Positions 1-8,076 of a DNA stretch of 41,028 bases are shown one piece after another. The notes under the pieces were generated by a model, which was given only the letters and a program-made list of their open reading frames with translations, was not told the origin of the DNA and did no database searches. The position numbers and the translations under genes are program-made. The first letter of the stretch is position 1. Every line of letters starts with the position of its first letter. Origin of the DNA: Acidiferrobacteraceae bacterium (GTDB lineage: Bacteria; Pseudomonadota; Gammaproteobacteria; HyVt-429); contig DRJZ01000011.1 of NCBI GenBank assembly GCA_011052015.1, positions 1 through 41,028 of the forward strand. The letters are read 5' to 3'.

Positions 1-329
1 CGCCGGGTCTGAACGCCCACCGATTTGTCCAGTTGCCGCACCAGCATATCGGCAATGCCGATACCCTTGCCCTTGTTCGACATGGAGGTACTCACCTGTT
101 GATCGAACATATCCCGATACAACCGGGACTGATCAGAGTCGAACGCGCCTTCACCCAAACTGGCGTTACGCATGCTCTTCAAGACCCTTTGCAGAAACAG
201 CGCCTCAAACTGTCTGGCCACTTCCCGTAGCTTCTCTGAGTCACCCTTGGCCGCGCCCGCCGAGGCCTTCAGTTCTGTAAGGCCATTAAAATCGATATAG
301 CTATTCGCAGCAGCCAATGCAGGCATCAT
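1..329 (-). CDS. flgJ: FlgJ, flagellar rod-binding protein (partial, N-terminal part)
   Basis: This gene is not in the ORF track because it is cut by the left edge; I read it by translating the minus strand. It begins MMPALAAANSYIDF and contains the rod-binding domain pattern (EKLREVARQFEALFLQRVLKSMR, quoted in part: ARQFEALFLQ; then FDQQVSTSMSNKGKGIGIAD). FlgJ caps the growing rod in the periplasm; many gammaproteobacterial versions also carry a C-terminal muramidase domain, which would lie outside the window. It follows flgI in the same direction, as expected for a flgB-to-flgL operon. The start is uncertain: ATG at 329 or 326 is likely, and an in-frame ATG at 362 is also open. No clear ribosome binding site is visible for any of them. 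Confidence 0.9.
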   Translation of the reverse strand, partial: MMPALAAANSYIDFNGLTELKASAGAAKGDSEKLREVARQFEALFLQRVLKSMRNASLGEGAFDSDQSRLYRDMFDQQVSTSMSNKGKGIGIADMLVRQLDKSVGVQTR

Positions 330-449
330 GACAACGGGCACTCTTGTCTGTACGCAATCCATTGCGTTTGTACACACTTAAACAACATCAGAGGGAAACT
401 CCTAATAGGAAATGGCTCTTCCCCATATTGAGCGGGTAGCCCCTCAAAT

Positions 450-517
450 TTGCCACAGAGGCACGGAGGACACAGAGCATGCTTTTCTCTGAGAACTCCT
501 CTGTGCCTCTGTGGCAA
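450..517. repeat. Intergenic inverted repeat, CCACAGAGGCAC type
   Basis: Two 21-nt arms (450-470 and 497-517) are inverted copies with one mismatch, centred on an AT-rich loop. The outer part reads TTGCCACAGAGGCAC and its complement. It sits in the 214 nt gap between flgI and flgJ and interrupts the otherwise compact operon. It could fold as an RNA hairpin in the flg transcript. A related, more degraded copy lies at 31102-31172. Confidence 0.8.
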
Positions 518-543
518 GAATGTCATTACCATTAACCTGCTGC

Positions 544-1662
544 CTAAATAATAATAAGATCGGCGCGCAATGCACCGGCCTGTTTCAGAGCTTCCAAAAT
601 CGCCACCAGATCCCCCGGCGCGGCGCCCACTTGATTGACTGCACGCACGATGGTATCCAGGGTGACCCCCGGTTCGAATAAAAACATCCGCGTGCCTTCC
701 TCACTAATTTCAATATCGGTCTTCTCGGCCACCACGGTCTGGCCTCCCGATAGCGGTCCCGGCTGACTGATGATCGGTTCCTTGGTAATAGTAACGGTCA
801 GACTGCCGTGGGCGACTGCCGCTGGCATGACCCGCACATGATCACCAATCACGATGGTGCCGGTGCGGGAATTGATCACGACCCTGGCGGCCACTTCACC
901 GGGTTCCAGGGTGAGATTCTCAAGTGCCGACACAAAGGCGATGCGCTGTGCCGGATTGGCCGGGGCCTCCACCCGAACGGTGGAGCCATCTATGGGCTGG
1001 GCAACGACCTTGGAAAAGGCGGCGTTGATAGTGTCCACCATACGCTTCGTAGTCGTGAAATCCACAACCTTGAGGTTGAGTTCTACACTGCCGCTAGCCA
1101 TAAAAGCTGTGGGTACGGTGCGTTCCACGGTGGCGCCGCTGGGTACCCGGCCCGCGCTGGGAACATTCACCGTCACCCTGGACCCATCTTTGGTCTTGGC
1201 GCCAAAGCCCCCCACCACCAGGTTGCCCTGGGCGATGGCATAGACGTTACCGTCCGCACCCCTTAACGGGGCCATCAATAAACTTCCACCACGCAGGCTT
1301 TTTGCGTTACCAATAGAGGCCACGGTAATATCGATGCGCTGACCAATCTTGGCGAACGGGGGCAGCTCGGCCTGCACCGTCACCGCAGCAACATTCTTGA
1401 GTTGTGGATCGACACTACCGGAAGGTACGTTGACCCCAAACTGGACCAACATGTTCCTGATACTTTGAATGGTAAACGGTGTCTGGGTGGTTTGATCGCC
1501 GGTGCTATTGAGCCCTACGACCAGGCTATAGCCTACCAACTGATTGGCGCGTAAACCGGCGATGGTCACCAGATCTTTGATTCGATCAGCGCGTGTTGTG
1601 GTGGTAACGGACAGCGCCATTAACACACACATTACCACCAGCCATGGCTGGTGTATTTTCAT
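544..1662 (-). CDS. flgI: FlgI, flagellar P-ring protein
   Basis: FlgI forms the P-ring, the bushing around the rod in the peptidoglycan layer. The protein starts [16 protein letters not shown] with a Sec signal peptide ending near TTTTRA, then the mature FlgI start [20 protein letters not shown]. The family pattern [11 protein letters not shown] follows, and the C-terminus is the typical [17 protein letters not shown]. From this start the length is about 372 residues, normal for FlgI. The ORF track runs further upstream to a GTG at 1719, but that would overlap the end of flgH and add a non-signal-like leader; ATG at 1692 is a second alternative. It is part of the flgB-J operon. Confidence 0.95.
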   Translation of the reverse strand: MKIHQPWLVVMCVLMALSVTTTTRADRIKDLVTIAGLRANQLVGYSLVVGLNSTGDQTTQTPFTIQSIRNMLVQFGVNVPSGSVDPQLKNVAAVTVQAELPPFAKIGQRIDITVASIGNAKSLRGGSLLMAPLRGADGNVYAIAQGNLVVGGFGAKTKDGSRVTVNVPSAGRVPSGATVERTVPTAFMASGSVELNLKVVDFTTTKRMVDTINAAFSKVVAQPIDGSTVRVEAPANPAQRIAFVSALENLTLEPGEVAARVVINSRTGTIVIGDHVRVMPAAVAHGSLTVTITKEPIISQPGPLSGGQTVVAEKTDIEISEEGTRMFLFEPGVTLDTIVRAVNQVGAAPGDLVAILEALKQAGALRADLIII

Positions 1663-1703
1663 CGTCTTGGATGTAAAATTTTTATTTTTCATAAAAAATA
1701 CTG

Positions 1704-2411
1704 TTAAAAAGGCCACCACTTACTCTGGAAAAAACGTCCCATCCAACCATTGGCGTTGGCATCCGCCAAGGCACCGGTGCCACCATAGACAAGGCGCACA
1801 TTGGCCAATTGCGTCGATTGCACCGTATTGTCCGGAGTGATGTCCCGCTGGCGCACCACACCGGAGATGCGAATAAACTCATCGCCCTGGTTCAGGGTAA
1901 GCAGCTTCTCGCCACGAACAAACAGGTTGCCGTTGGCCAGAACCTCGGCCACGGTGACGGTGACGGTGCCGGTCAGGGTGTTGGTTTGGGTGCTACTACC
2001 CTCGCCAGTAAATTCCTGGGTCGAACTCAGGTCCTGTTGCAGCGTCAAATCATAGGGGGATTTAAACTGCGGTAATTGCTTGCCAAACACTGTGGGATTG
2101 GGGATGGTGATTCCATTTTCCTTTTTGGTGCTGGTATTGGAAGACTTGTTGGAACTGGTGTTCTCCGTCAGTATTACAGTCAGCACGTCACCCACCCGGT
2201 GAGCGCGCTCATCGGCGAACAAAGAATGGGCAAACCTTGATACCTGGTATATAGAACCATTGCTGATCGGCGGACTGATTGCCGGTTGGGGTTTGGTTAT
2301 CGCAAACGCCGGGTCCGGTTTGATTGGCTTCGAGACGCAGGCCTGCAGGGCCACGCAGATCATGGCCGTGGTGGATAGCTTCATGGCAACCTGCCAAATT
2401 GTCTGGATCAT
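1704..2411 (-). CDS. flgH: FlgH, flagellar L-ring lipoprotein
   Basis: FlgH builds the L-ring in the outer membrane. The N-terminus contains a lipobox (VALQAC), so the mature protein should start at that Cys and be lipidated. Later motifs are family-typical: [38 protein letters not shown], and [13 protein letters not shown]. Length (235 residues) fits the family. The ATG at 2411 has an AGAGG sequence about 8 nt upstream; an internal ATG at 2384 ([11 protein letters not shown]) would give a shorter, more standard lipoprotein signal, so the start is open between these two. It lies between flgG and flgI with short gaps. Confidence 0.95.
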   Translation of the reverse strand: MIQTIWQVAMKLSTTAMICVALQACVSKPIKPDPAFAITKPQPAISPPISNGSIYQVSRFAHSLFADERAHRVGDVLTVILTENTSSNKSSNTSTKKENGITIPNPTVFGKQLPQFKSPYDLTLQQDLSSTQEFTGEGSSTQTNTLTGTVTVTVAEVLANGNLFVRGEKLLTLNQGDEFIRISGVVRQRDITPDNTVQSTQLANVRLVYGGTGALADANANGWMGRFFQSKWWPF

Positions 2412-2437
2412 TGTCGTTACCCTCTCAATCGTCAGGT

Positions 2438-3223
2438 CTATAAATTGTTGCTCACATAGGCGAGCATCTGGTCGACGGTGGAGATCACCTTGGAATTCAT
2501 TTCGTAGGCCCGTTGAGTCTCAATCATGTTTACCAATTCCTCAACCACATTGACGTTCGAACTTTCTACGGAACCTTGTATCAAGGTAGCTAGGCCCGTC
2601 AGTCCCGGGGTGCCGGTCTGGGGGGTACCGCTGGCTGCAGATTCAAGAAACAGGTTCTCACCCATGGCCTGGAGGCCTGCCGGGTTGATGAAATCAGCCA
2701 ATTGAATATTGCCCAAGGTAGTGGGCGCCGTGGCGCCGGGGGTTAGGGCCGACACCACGCCGTCCGACCCTATGGTGATGCTAAGCACGTTCTGTGGAAT
2801 GGTGATGGACGGTTGTATGGTGTAACCGGCGGCATTCACCATCTGCCCCTGGGCATCCACTTGAAAAGAACCATCACGGGTATAGGCTACCGTACCGTCG
2901 GGCAACAGGACCTGTAAAAGACCGCGGCCATTCAATGCCATATCAAGCGGATTACCGGTCTGAATAATATTTCCCTGGGTATGGAGTTTTTCCGTTGCCA
3001 CAGTACGCACCCCGGTCCCCAGGGACAGGCCTGAGGGCAATTGAGTATTCTGGGAAGACTGGGCGCCCACTTGGCGCACGTTCTGGTACAACAAGTCTTC
3101 AAACACCGCACGACTGCGTTTAAAGCCAGTGGTATTCACATTGGCCAGGTTATTGGAAATCACCGCCATACGCGTCTGTTGCGCGTCTAATCCGGTCTTA
3201 CCTATCCATAATGCTGGGTTCAT
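2438..3223 (-). CDS. flgG: FlgG, flagellar distal rod protein
   Basis: FlgG forms the distal rod. At 261 residues it has normal length. The N-terminal rod/hook motif is present ([16 protein letters not shown], then [20 protein letters not shown]), and the C-terminal flagellar basal-body motif [20 protein letters not shown] is clear. The protein ends with the usual polymerisation helix and no signal peptide, as expected for a substrate of the flagellar type III export system. A good AGGAG ribosome binding site precedes the ATG. Gene order flgF-flgG-flgH is standard. Confidence 0.97.
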   Translation of the reverse strand: MNPALWIGKTGLDAQQTRMAVISNNLANVNTTGFKRSRAVFEDLLYQNVRQVGAQSSQNTQLPSGLSLGTGVRTVATEKLHTQGNIIQTGNPLDMALNGRGLLQVLLPDGTVAYTRDGSFQVDAQGQMVNAAGYTIQPSITIPQNVLSITIGSDGVVSALTPGATAPTTLGNIQLADFINPAGLQAMGENLFLESAASGTPQTGTPGLTGLATLIQGSVESSNVNVVEELVNMIETQRAYEMNSKVISTVDQMLAYVSNNL

Positions 3224-3240
3224 TTCACTGCTCCTAGTTC

Positions 3241-3984
3241 TTAAGTAATTCGCATAATGCTTGCTGCGGCGCGGTCATTGCGCTCGGCGGTGGTCATCAA
3301 TTTAACTTGCATCTCAAACTGGCGCGCCAGGGAAATCATGGTAATCATGGAATCGACCGCGTTCACATTACTGGTCTCCAGTGCGCTGGAGACCAACTGC
3401 ACGGCTGCATCCGGCAGCACCACCTGATTGGGGTCGCGGCTATACATCAAGCCATCGTTACCCTTCACCAGGTCGGCGTTATAAGGCTTAACCAGACGAA
3501 TGCGGTCCACTACCGCCGGGGCAGTGGCATCCTGGCCACGGATCCGCAAAGAGATGGTGCCGTCGGGCGCGATTTCAATTTTGTCTGCGGGCGGTAGCGC
3601 GATAGGCCCCAAATTACCCATTACCGCATGACCGTCACTGGTTAGCAGCCGACCACCACTTACAATCTGCAGGCTGCCATTGCGGGTGTAGGCCTCACGC
3701 GCACCCTCACCCAAAACAGAAATCCAGCCATCGGTTTTGATCGCCACATCCAAATCACGGCCGGTGCCAATAATGCTGCCGGTGGCGAAATCGGTACCGG
3801 GCCGTTCGGCCATGGCATAGACCCGGCTGGGGTGCCCTTCACCAAATACCGGCATGCTACGGAATGACGACAGATCGGCTCGGAATCCGAAGGTGCTTAC
3901 ATTGGCCAGGTTATGGGCATTCGCCGCCTGGGCTATCATCATCTGCTTGGCCCCACTCATAGCAACATAAAGCATACGATCCAT
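3241..3984 (-). CDS. flgF: FlgF, flagellar proximal rod protein
   Basis: FlgF is a rod subunit related to FlgG. At 247 residues it has the usual size. It opens [16 protein letters not shown] with the [17 protein letters not shown] motif and ends with the basal-body C-terminal motif ([24 protein letters not shown], quoted in part: [18 protein letters not shown]). No signal peptide is present, consistent with export through the flagellar apparatus. It lies between flgE and flgG with gaps of 37 and 17 nt and is probably co-transcribed. Confidence 0.96.
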   Translation of the reverse strand: MDRMLYVAMSGAKQMMIAQAANAHNLANVSTFGFRADLSSFRSMPVFGEGHPSRVYAMAERPGTDFATGSIIGTGRDLDVAIKTDGWISVLGEGAREAYTRNGSLQIVSGGRLLTSDGHAVMGNLGPIALPPADKIEIAPDGTISLRIRGQDATAPAVVDRIRLVKPYNADLVKGNDGLMYSRDPNQVVLPDAAVQLVSSALETSNVNAVDSMITMISLARQFEMQVKLMTTAERNDRAAASIMRIT

Positions 3985-4021
3985 TGATCAGTCTCCTGTC
4001 TACTGTGACCTAGTGGGTACG

Positions 4022-5311
4022 TTAACGAAGGTTAATAATAGTTTGGGTGATCTGGTCGGCGGTATTGATCACCTGGGCGTTGGCCTGGAAATTTCTTTGG
4101 GCGGTAATCAATTGCACCAACTGTTGGGTCAGATCCACGTTGGAATCTTCCAGGGCCCCCGATTGGATCACGCCGAGACTGGACGAACCCGGTGTCCCCA
4201 CCAGGGCCGAGCCGGATGCGGCGGTTTCGGTCCAGGTGGTATCACCCAACTGACGCAGACCTTCCGGGTTATTAAAGTTGGCCAACAGGGCCTGGCCCAG
4301 GGCCTGAGACTGGCCATTGGTATAGCGGCCAAAAATGACCCCTGAGGCGTCCACGTCCACACTGGCCAAACGCCCGGTGGTGTACCCATCCTGGGTTAGG
4401 GAGTTGACGCCGAATGCCGCGCCAAACTGACTGGTATCTTCCAAGGCAATGGTATAGGCCATGTCAGCAGCGCCGGAACCTACCGGTATGGCGGCATAGG
4501 TCAGGGTGCCGATGGGGGGTCCAGCGGGGGTGATCAGGCTGCCGGTATTGTCGAAGGTAATGGCGGTCCCTTCCGCCGGGGCCACGAAGGCCTGGTTGTC
4601 CAGAGACATCTCGACGGTCCAGGCGTTATCGGCAGTCTTGCGAAAATACGTGGTGATGGTATGCGCCACCCCGAGGCTGTCAAAGCCGGTAAACGAAGTG
4701 GCGTGGTTGTAACTGCCTGCGGGGGGTGGCTCAAATCGCGGCGGAACATACGCGGTACCGTCATCCTGTAATGCAGCAACGGTCAGGGCCAACGCGGGAT
4801 CGCCTACACCCTTGGCTACCTCGGTGGCATCCAGATTCAGATTGGCAGTGATTGCAGTGGTGGTATTCGGGTTATTGTCTGACAGAGAAAGCTGTAATTC
4901 GCCCTGGGTGCCGGTTACGGTGCCGTTGGTGGCCTGAAACCCGGTCAAGCGCAGCCCGGAACTGTTGACCACATAGCCTTCGTCATCCAGACCAAAGGCG
5001 CCGTTACGTGAGTAAGAGATGGCGCCGTTTTCACTCATGCGGAAAAACCCCTGGCCGTTGATGGCAAGATCAAAATTATTATTGGTAAAATTAATATTGC
5101 CCTGGCCGAATTGCTGCCTCACGCCAGACAATTGCACGCCACTGCCCACCGACAGGGTGCCAGTCCCCAGCTTGGACACCGGCAGAACGTCGGCGAACTC
5201 CGCGCGGGAACCTTTAAACCCCACAGTGCCGGCATTGGCAATGTTGTTTCCGATAACCCGCAGTTCTGCGGATGACGCGTTGAGACCACTTATCGCTGTA
5301 CGGAATGGCAT
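4022..5311 (-). CDS. flgE: FlgE, flagellar hook protein
   Basis: FlgE polymerises into the hook, the universal joint between rod and filament. The N-terminus MPFRTAISGLNASSAELRVI with NNIANAGTVGFKGSRAEFAD and the C-terminus QQLVQLITAQRNFQANAQVI are the conserved D0 regions. The central part (about residues 140-330) is the variable hook D2 region. At 429 residues it is of medium size for the family. It follows flgD directly, whose product caps the hook during assembly. Confidence 0.97.
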   Translation of the reverse strand: MPFRTAISGLNASSAELRVIGNNIANAGTVGFKGSRAEFADVLPVSKLGTGTLSVGSGVQLSGVRQQFGQGNINFTNNNFDLAINGQGFFRMSENGAISYSRNGAFGLDDEGYVVNSSGLRLTGFQATNGTVTGTQGELQLSLSDNNPNTTTAITANLNLDATEVAKGVGDPALALTVAALQDDGTAYVPPRFEPPPAGSYNHATSFTGFDSLGVAHTITTYFRKTADNAWTVEMSLDNQAFVAPAEGTAITFDNTGSLITPAGPPIGTLTYAAIPVGSGAADMAYTIALEDTSQFGAAFGVNSLTQDGYTTGRLASVDVDASGVIFGRYTNGQSQALGQALLANFNNPEGLRQLGDTTWTETAASGSALVGTPGSSSLGVIQSGALEDSNVDLTQQLVQLITAQRNFQANAQVINTADQITQTIINLR

Positions 5312-5353
5312 GATTTAACTCCTCTCACTTAGTGTTTCGACACGACTGGTCAT

Positions 5354-6034
5354 TTAAAGGATCGCTGAAATCGCTGACAGAGGCACCGATTTCGATCCAG
5401 ACAGATTCAAGATGATTTCACCCTGACTTCGATCCATGCTGACGCTCTCAACCAACACCGCCAACTGGGCATCCACGCCAACCACATCACCTCCGATAAT
5501 GGCCTCGGCGGCGACCCGATAAATCCCCGCTGGCGCCGGCTTACCATCATTCGTGAGGCCATCCCATTTAAAATTCGCGGGTCCGGCGCCCTGGGGACCC
5601 ATCTCTAATTGACGCACCAGTTGGCCACTTTGATCGGTAATCTTGAGGGTGAGTGAAGTGCTTGCATCCGGCATGTTCACGACACCACTGAGGTTGCCAC
5701 CCACTTGCAATTGACCGTCAACTCCCGGAGCCAACACCAACCGGCCCACCAATGCAGATGCCTGCAATGCCTGATTGGATTGCAACGCCTCGGCAAGGCC
5801 GTTGATCGAATTCTGCAATTCCTGGATACCGCTTACGGTGCCGAACTGGGCCATCTGCCCCAGAAACTCACCGTTTTCCATGGGCTTGAGGGGGTCCTGA
5901 TTCTTGAGCTGAGTAATCATAAGCTCAAGAAAGGCCTCTTGGCCGAGCTTGTCAGATTTTTGCCGGGTCTGATCCTTAGGGATGGACAGCCCCAGTCTGT
6001 CGATATTGGAAATGATGTCGCTATTTGAAGTCAC
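5354..6034 (-). CDS. flgD: FlgD, hook-capping scaffold protein
   Basis: FlgD caps the growing hook so that FlgE can assemble. The N-terminal conserved stretch is clear: LGQEAFLELMITQLKNQDPL, then NGEFLGQMAQFGTVSGIQEL. After about residue 105 comes a FlgD Ig-like/tudor region (KITDQSGQLVRQLEMG, FKWDGLTNDGKPAPAG). Length of 226 residues is normal. It lies between flgC and flgE with 25 and 42 nt gaps. Confidence 0.96.
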   Translation of the reverse strand: MTSNSDIISNIDRLGLSIPKDQTRQKSDKLGQEAFLELMITQLKNQDPLKPMENGEFLGQMAQFGTVSGIQELQNSINGLAEALQSNQALQASALVGRLVLAPGVDGQLQVGGNLSGVVNMPDASTSLTLKITDQSGQLVRQLEMGPQGAGPANFKWDGLTNDGKPAPAGIYRVAAEAIIGGDVVGVDAQLAVLVESVSMDRSQGEIILNLSGSKSVPLSAISAIL

Positions 6035-6059
6035 TGTCCTAACCTCGATTATCCAGCTA

Positions 6060-6476
6060 TCAGCCCTGCCCTAAAGAAAGGGTGCGGATGAGCAGCTGCT
6101 TGGATGTATTGAGCACCTCAACGTTGTTCTCATAGGCCCGCGATGCGGCAAGCATATTGGCCATCTCCTCAATGCTGTTAACATTGGACATGTAGATATA
6201 GCCCTTGGCGTCGGCCATGGGGTGATCCGGTTGATGCTGTTTCTGAAGGGGCGCGGCACTTTCCACTACGCCCAGCGTGGCCACGCCCGTACTGACCCCA
6301 TCCATTCGATCAGGATTAAACACTGCGGAAAATACAGGGTGACGGGCGCGATATGTCGTATTGATACTGCTGCTGACGCTCTCGGCATTCGCCAAATTGC
6401 TGGCCGTGACATTGAGACGCAGGGAATTTGCACTCATGGCCGAACCCGCAATAGAAAAAACATTAAACAAAGACAT
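6060..6476 (-). CDS. flgC: FlgC, flagellar proximal rod protein
   Basis: FlgC is a proximal rod subunit. At 138 residues it has standard length. It begins MSLFNVFSIAGSAMSANSLR with the motif VTASNLANAESV and ends with the conserved NSIEEMANMLAASRAYENNV and LNTSKQLLIRTLSLGQ. It is separated from flgB by a single base, so the two are almost certainly translationally coupled. Confidence 0.97.
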   Translation of the reverse strand: MSLFNVFSIAGSAMSANSLRLNVTASNLANAESVSSSINTTYRARHPVFSAVFNPDRMDGVSTGVATLGVVESAAPLQKQHQPDHPMADAKGYIYMSNVNSIEEMANMLAASRAYENNVEVLNTSKQLLIRTLSLGQG

Positions 6477-6477
6477 C

Positions 6478-6885
6478 TTATTCTCCTCTCAAGGCGCGCA
6501 TGACACCGCTGATCCTGCCATTCAGGAAGGTTAGACTGGCCATGTAGTGCAGGGAATTGCGTGCGAACTCGGCCTTCTCAACCTGCCCGTCCACGGTATT
6601 GCCATCTATTGAGGGTTGGGTGGGGACGCGGTACAACAAGTCACCAAAGCCACCATCACCTAACATGCCAGCGACATGTCCAGGCTGGGACACTTGCAGA
6701 CGCAACATCCCGGGATCGCTATCACCCCCAGCCGAACGCAAGGCGGACTGAAAATTAAAGTCCCGGGCCAAATAACCCGGGGTCTCGGCGTTGGCCATGT
6801 TTGCCGCCAACAATTCGGTACGTTTGGCCCGTAACTGCAGGGCTTCAGGGTGGACACCCAGGGCGGCATCTAGATTCAGTGGCAT
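6478..6885 (-). CDS. flgB: FlgB, flagellar proximal rod protein (first gene of the rod/hook operon)
   Basis: FlgB is a proximal rod subunit. Motifs include RAKRTELLAANMANAETPGY near the N-terminus and FARNSLHYMASLTFLNGRIS near the end. The ORF track extends to a TTG at 6942, but that start would lie inside the sigma-54 promoter at 6926-6942. I prefer ATG at 6885 (MPLNLDAALGVHPEAL) because it has a strong AAGGAG six bases upstream and gives 135 residues, the normal FlgB size. An in-frame ATG at 6903 is a weaker alternative. Confidence 0.95.
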   Translation of the reverse strand: MPLNLDAALGVHPEALQLRAKRTELLAANMANAETPGYLARDFNFQSALRSAGGDSDPGMLRLQVSQPGHVAGMLGDGGFGDLLYRVPTQPSIDGNTVDGQVEKAEFARNSLHYMASLTFLNGRISGVMRALRGE

Positions 6886-6925
6886 TCCCGACTCCTTTGT
6901 CATCGTTGCGTTCTTCAATAACAAG

Positions 6926-6942
6926 AGCAATAGCCGTGCCAA
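6926..6942 (-). promoter_or_regulatory. Sigma-54 (RpoN) promoter for the flgB operon
   Basis: The minus strand reads TTGGCACGGCTATTGCT, matching the -24/-12 consensus TGGCACG-N4-TTGCW with the invariant GG and GC separated by 10 bases. It lies about 40 nt upstream of the chosen flgB ATG. In polar flagellates the rod/hook operon is commonly controlled by RpoN with an FleQ/FlrC-type activator; the activator sites were not identified here. Confidence 0.85.
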
Positions 6943-7063
6943 ACGATAAAACTATTTATAAACAGTGGGTTAGAAATATTCCTGGGCATCCAGGCGGCAA
7001 GGCATCACCCTTGACGGCAACCGGGCGCCGCCATGGGAAAATAGAGAAGGAGAAAAGGATGCA

Positions 7064-7174
7064 GGGAACCTCTGAATGACACTTAACCGCCAAGGCGCCA
7101 AACTGAGATTGTTGTTTTCCAAAAGAAAACTCTTGGCGCCTTGGCGGTTCGAACCCAATTGTTCAGAATTTCCT
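7064..7174 (-). mobile_element. MITE-like palindromic element, copy A
   Basis: A 17-nt perfect inverted repeat (7085-7101 and 7133-7149, AACCGCCAAGGCGCCAA and complement) surrounds a core resembling TTTTCTTTTGGAAAACAACA. The outer ends form imperfect terminal inverted repeats: GGGAACCTCTGA at 7064-7075 and TCAGAATTTCC at 7163-7173. The same ends and core recur at 13421-13545 and, truncated, at 27871-27950. It contains no transposase. It lies in the gap between cheR and the flgB promoter; the rest of that gap (6943-7063 and 7175-7238) shows no gene. Confidence 0.75.
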
Positions 7175-7238
7175 TAAGGTTACTGTATGGGGGAAACTCC
7201 ATTACAACACATACTATGGACGGGAGGCACAAGAGTAA

Positions 7239-8075
7239 TCAAGGCTTCTTTAACTGGTAGGCCACGCCAGGCTTACCCCGCAACATGGTAAAGTCATCGC
7301 AGTAACTCGTGGGCGCCTCGGCGGCCCCCATCAGCAGATAGGCGCCTGGATTCAGGCTATCCACCATACGCGTAACGATATCCTTTTTTAGTTCCGAGGA
7401 AAAATAGATCAACACATTGCGGCAAAATATCACTTCAAATTTGCCTAACGCGCTGTAGCTCTCTTTAAGATTTAAGGGTTGGAAGTTTACCAACTGGCTC
7501 ACCTCCGATTTAAGCGTCCATCGGTCTTCGGTCTTTTCGAAGAACCGTTGCCGGCGCCCATCGGATATACCGCGCGCCAGACTCTTGCCGTCATAGCTGG
7601 CCGACCTGGCTTGATTGAGTACCGTTGAATCGATATCGGTGGCGGTAATCTGAACATTGCCGGGGAGGGCCCCGGCGTTGGCTTGCTGGAATTCGCGGAT
7701 CACCATGGAGATGGAGTAGGCCTCTTCGCCGGTGGAACAGGCCGCCGACCAAACACGCAATTGCGACAACCGGCGCTTCGCCAATTCCGGCAAGATGACC
7801 TGGGCAAACATATCAAAGGGATAGGCGTCACGAAACCACATGGTCTCGTTGGTGGTCATGGCATCAATGATGCGCTCTCGCAACGGGCTGCCAGAGTAGC
7901 CGTGGGCACGAGATATCAGATCCTTGAGCGTGGCAACAGACAGCTCGGCCATCAGTCCATTGAGACGGTTCGCGACCAGATAGTCCTTATTATCCCCCAA
8001 CACCAAACCACAACTGTCTTCCAGGTATCGACCAAAGGCCCGGTAATCTTCCGGCTGAAAACTGAGTTCGGACAC
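7239..8075 (-). CDS. cheR: CheR, chemoreceptor glutamate methyltransferase
   Basis: CheR methylates glutamates on chemoreceptors using S-adenosylmethionine, setting adaptation. The sequence has the CheR N-terminal helical domain (about residues 1-75) and a methyltransferase domain with RVWSAACSTGEEAYSISM as the SAM-binding motif, FEVIFCRNVLIYFS, and a C-terminal GAYLLMGAAEAPTS. At 278 residues it is of normal size. The start is a GTG at 8075, one base after the stop codon of the receptor gene, indicating translational coupling. cheR next to cheV and flgB is typical of Vibrio- and Pseudomonas-like flagellar loci. Confidence 0.95.
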   Translation of the reverse strand: MSELSFQPEDYRAFGRYLEDSCGLVLGDNKDYLVANRLNGLMAELSVATLKDLISRAHGYSGSPLRERIIDAMTTNETMWFRDAYPFDMFAQVILPELAKRRLSQLRVWSAACSTGEEAYSISMVIREFQQANAGALPGNVQITATDIDSTVLNQARSASYDGKSLARGISDGRRQRFFEKTEDRWTLKSEVSQLVNFQPLNLKESYSALGKFEVIFCRNVLIYFSSELKKDIVTRMVDSLNPGAYLLMGAAEAPTSYCDDFTMLRGKPGVAYQLKKP

Positions 8076-8076
8076 C

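Noticed and set aside
808-1266. Overlapping plus-strand ORFs of 129 and 152 residues
   Set aside because: They are antisense to flgI, whose protein is unmistakable; composition is that of a shadow frame.
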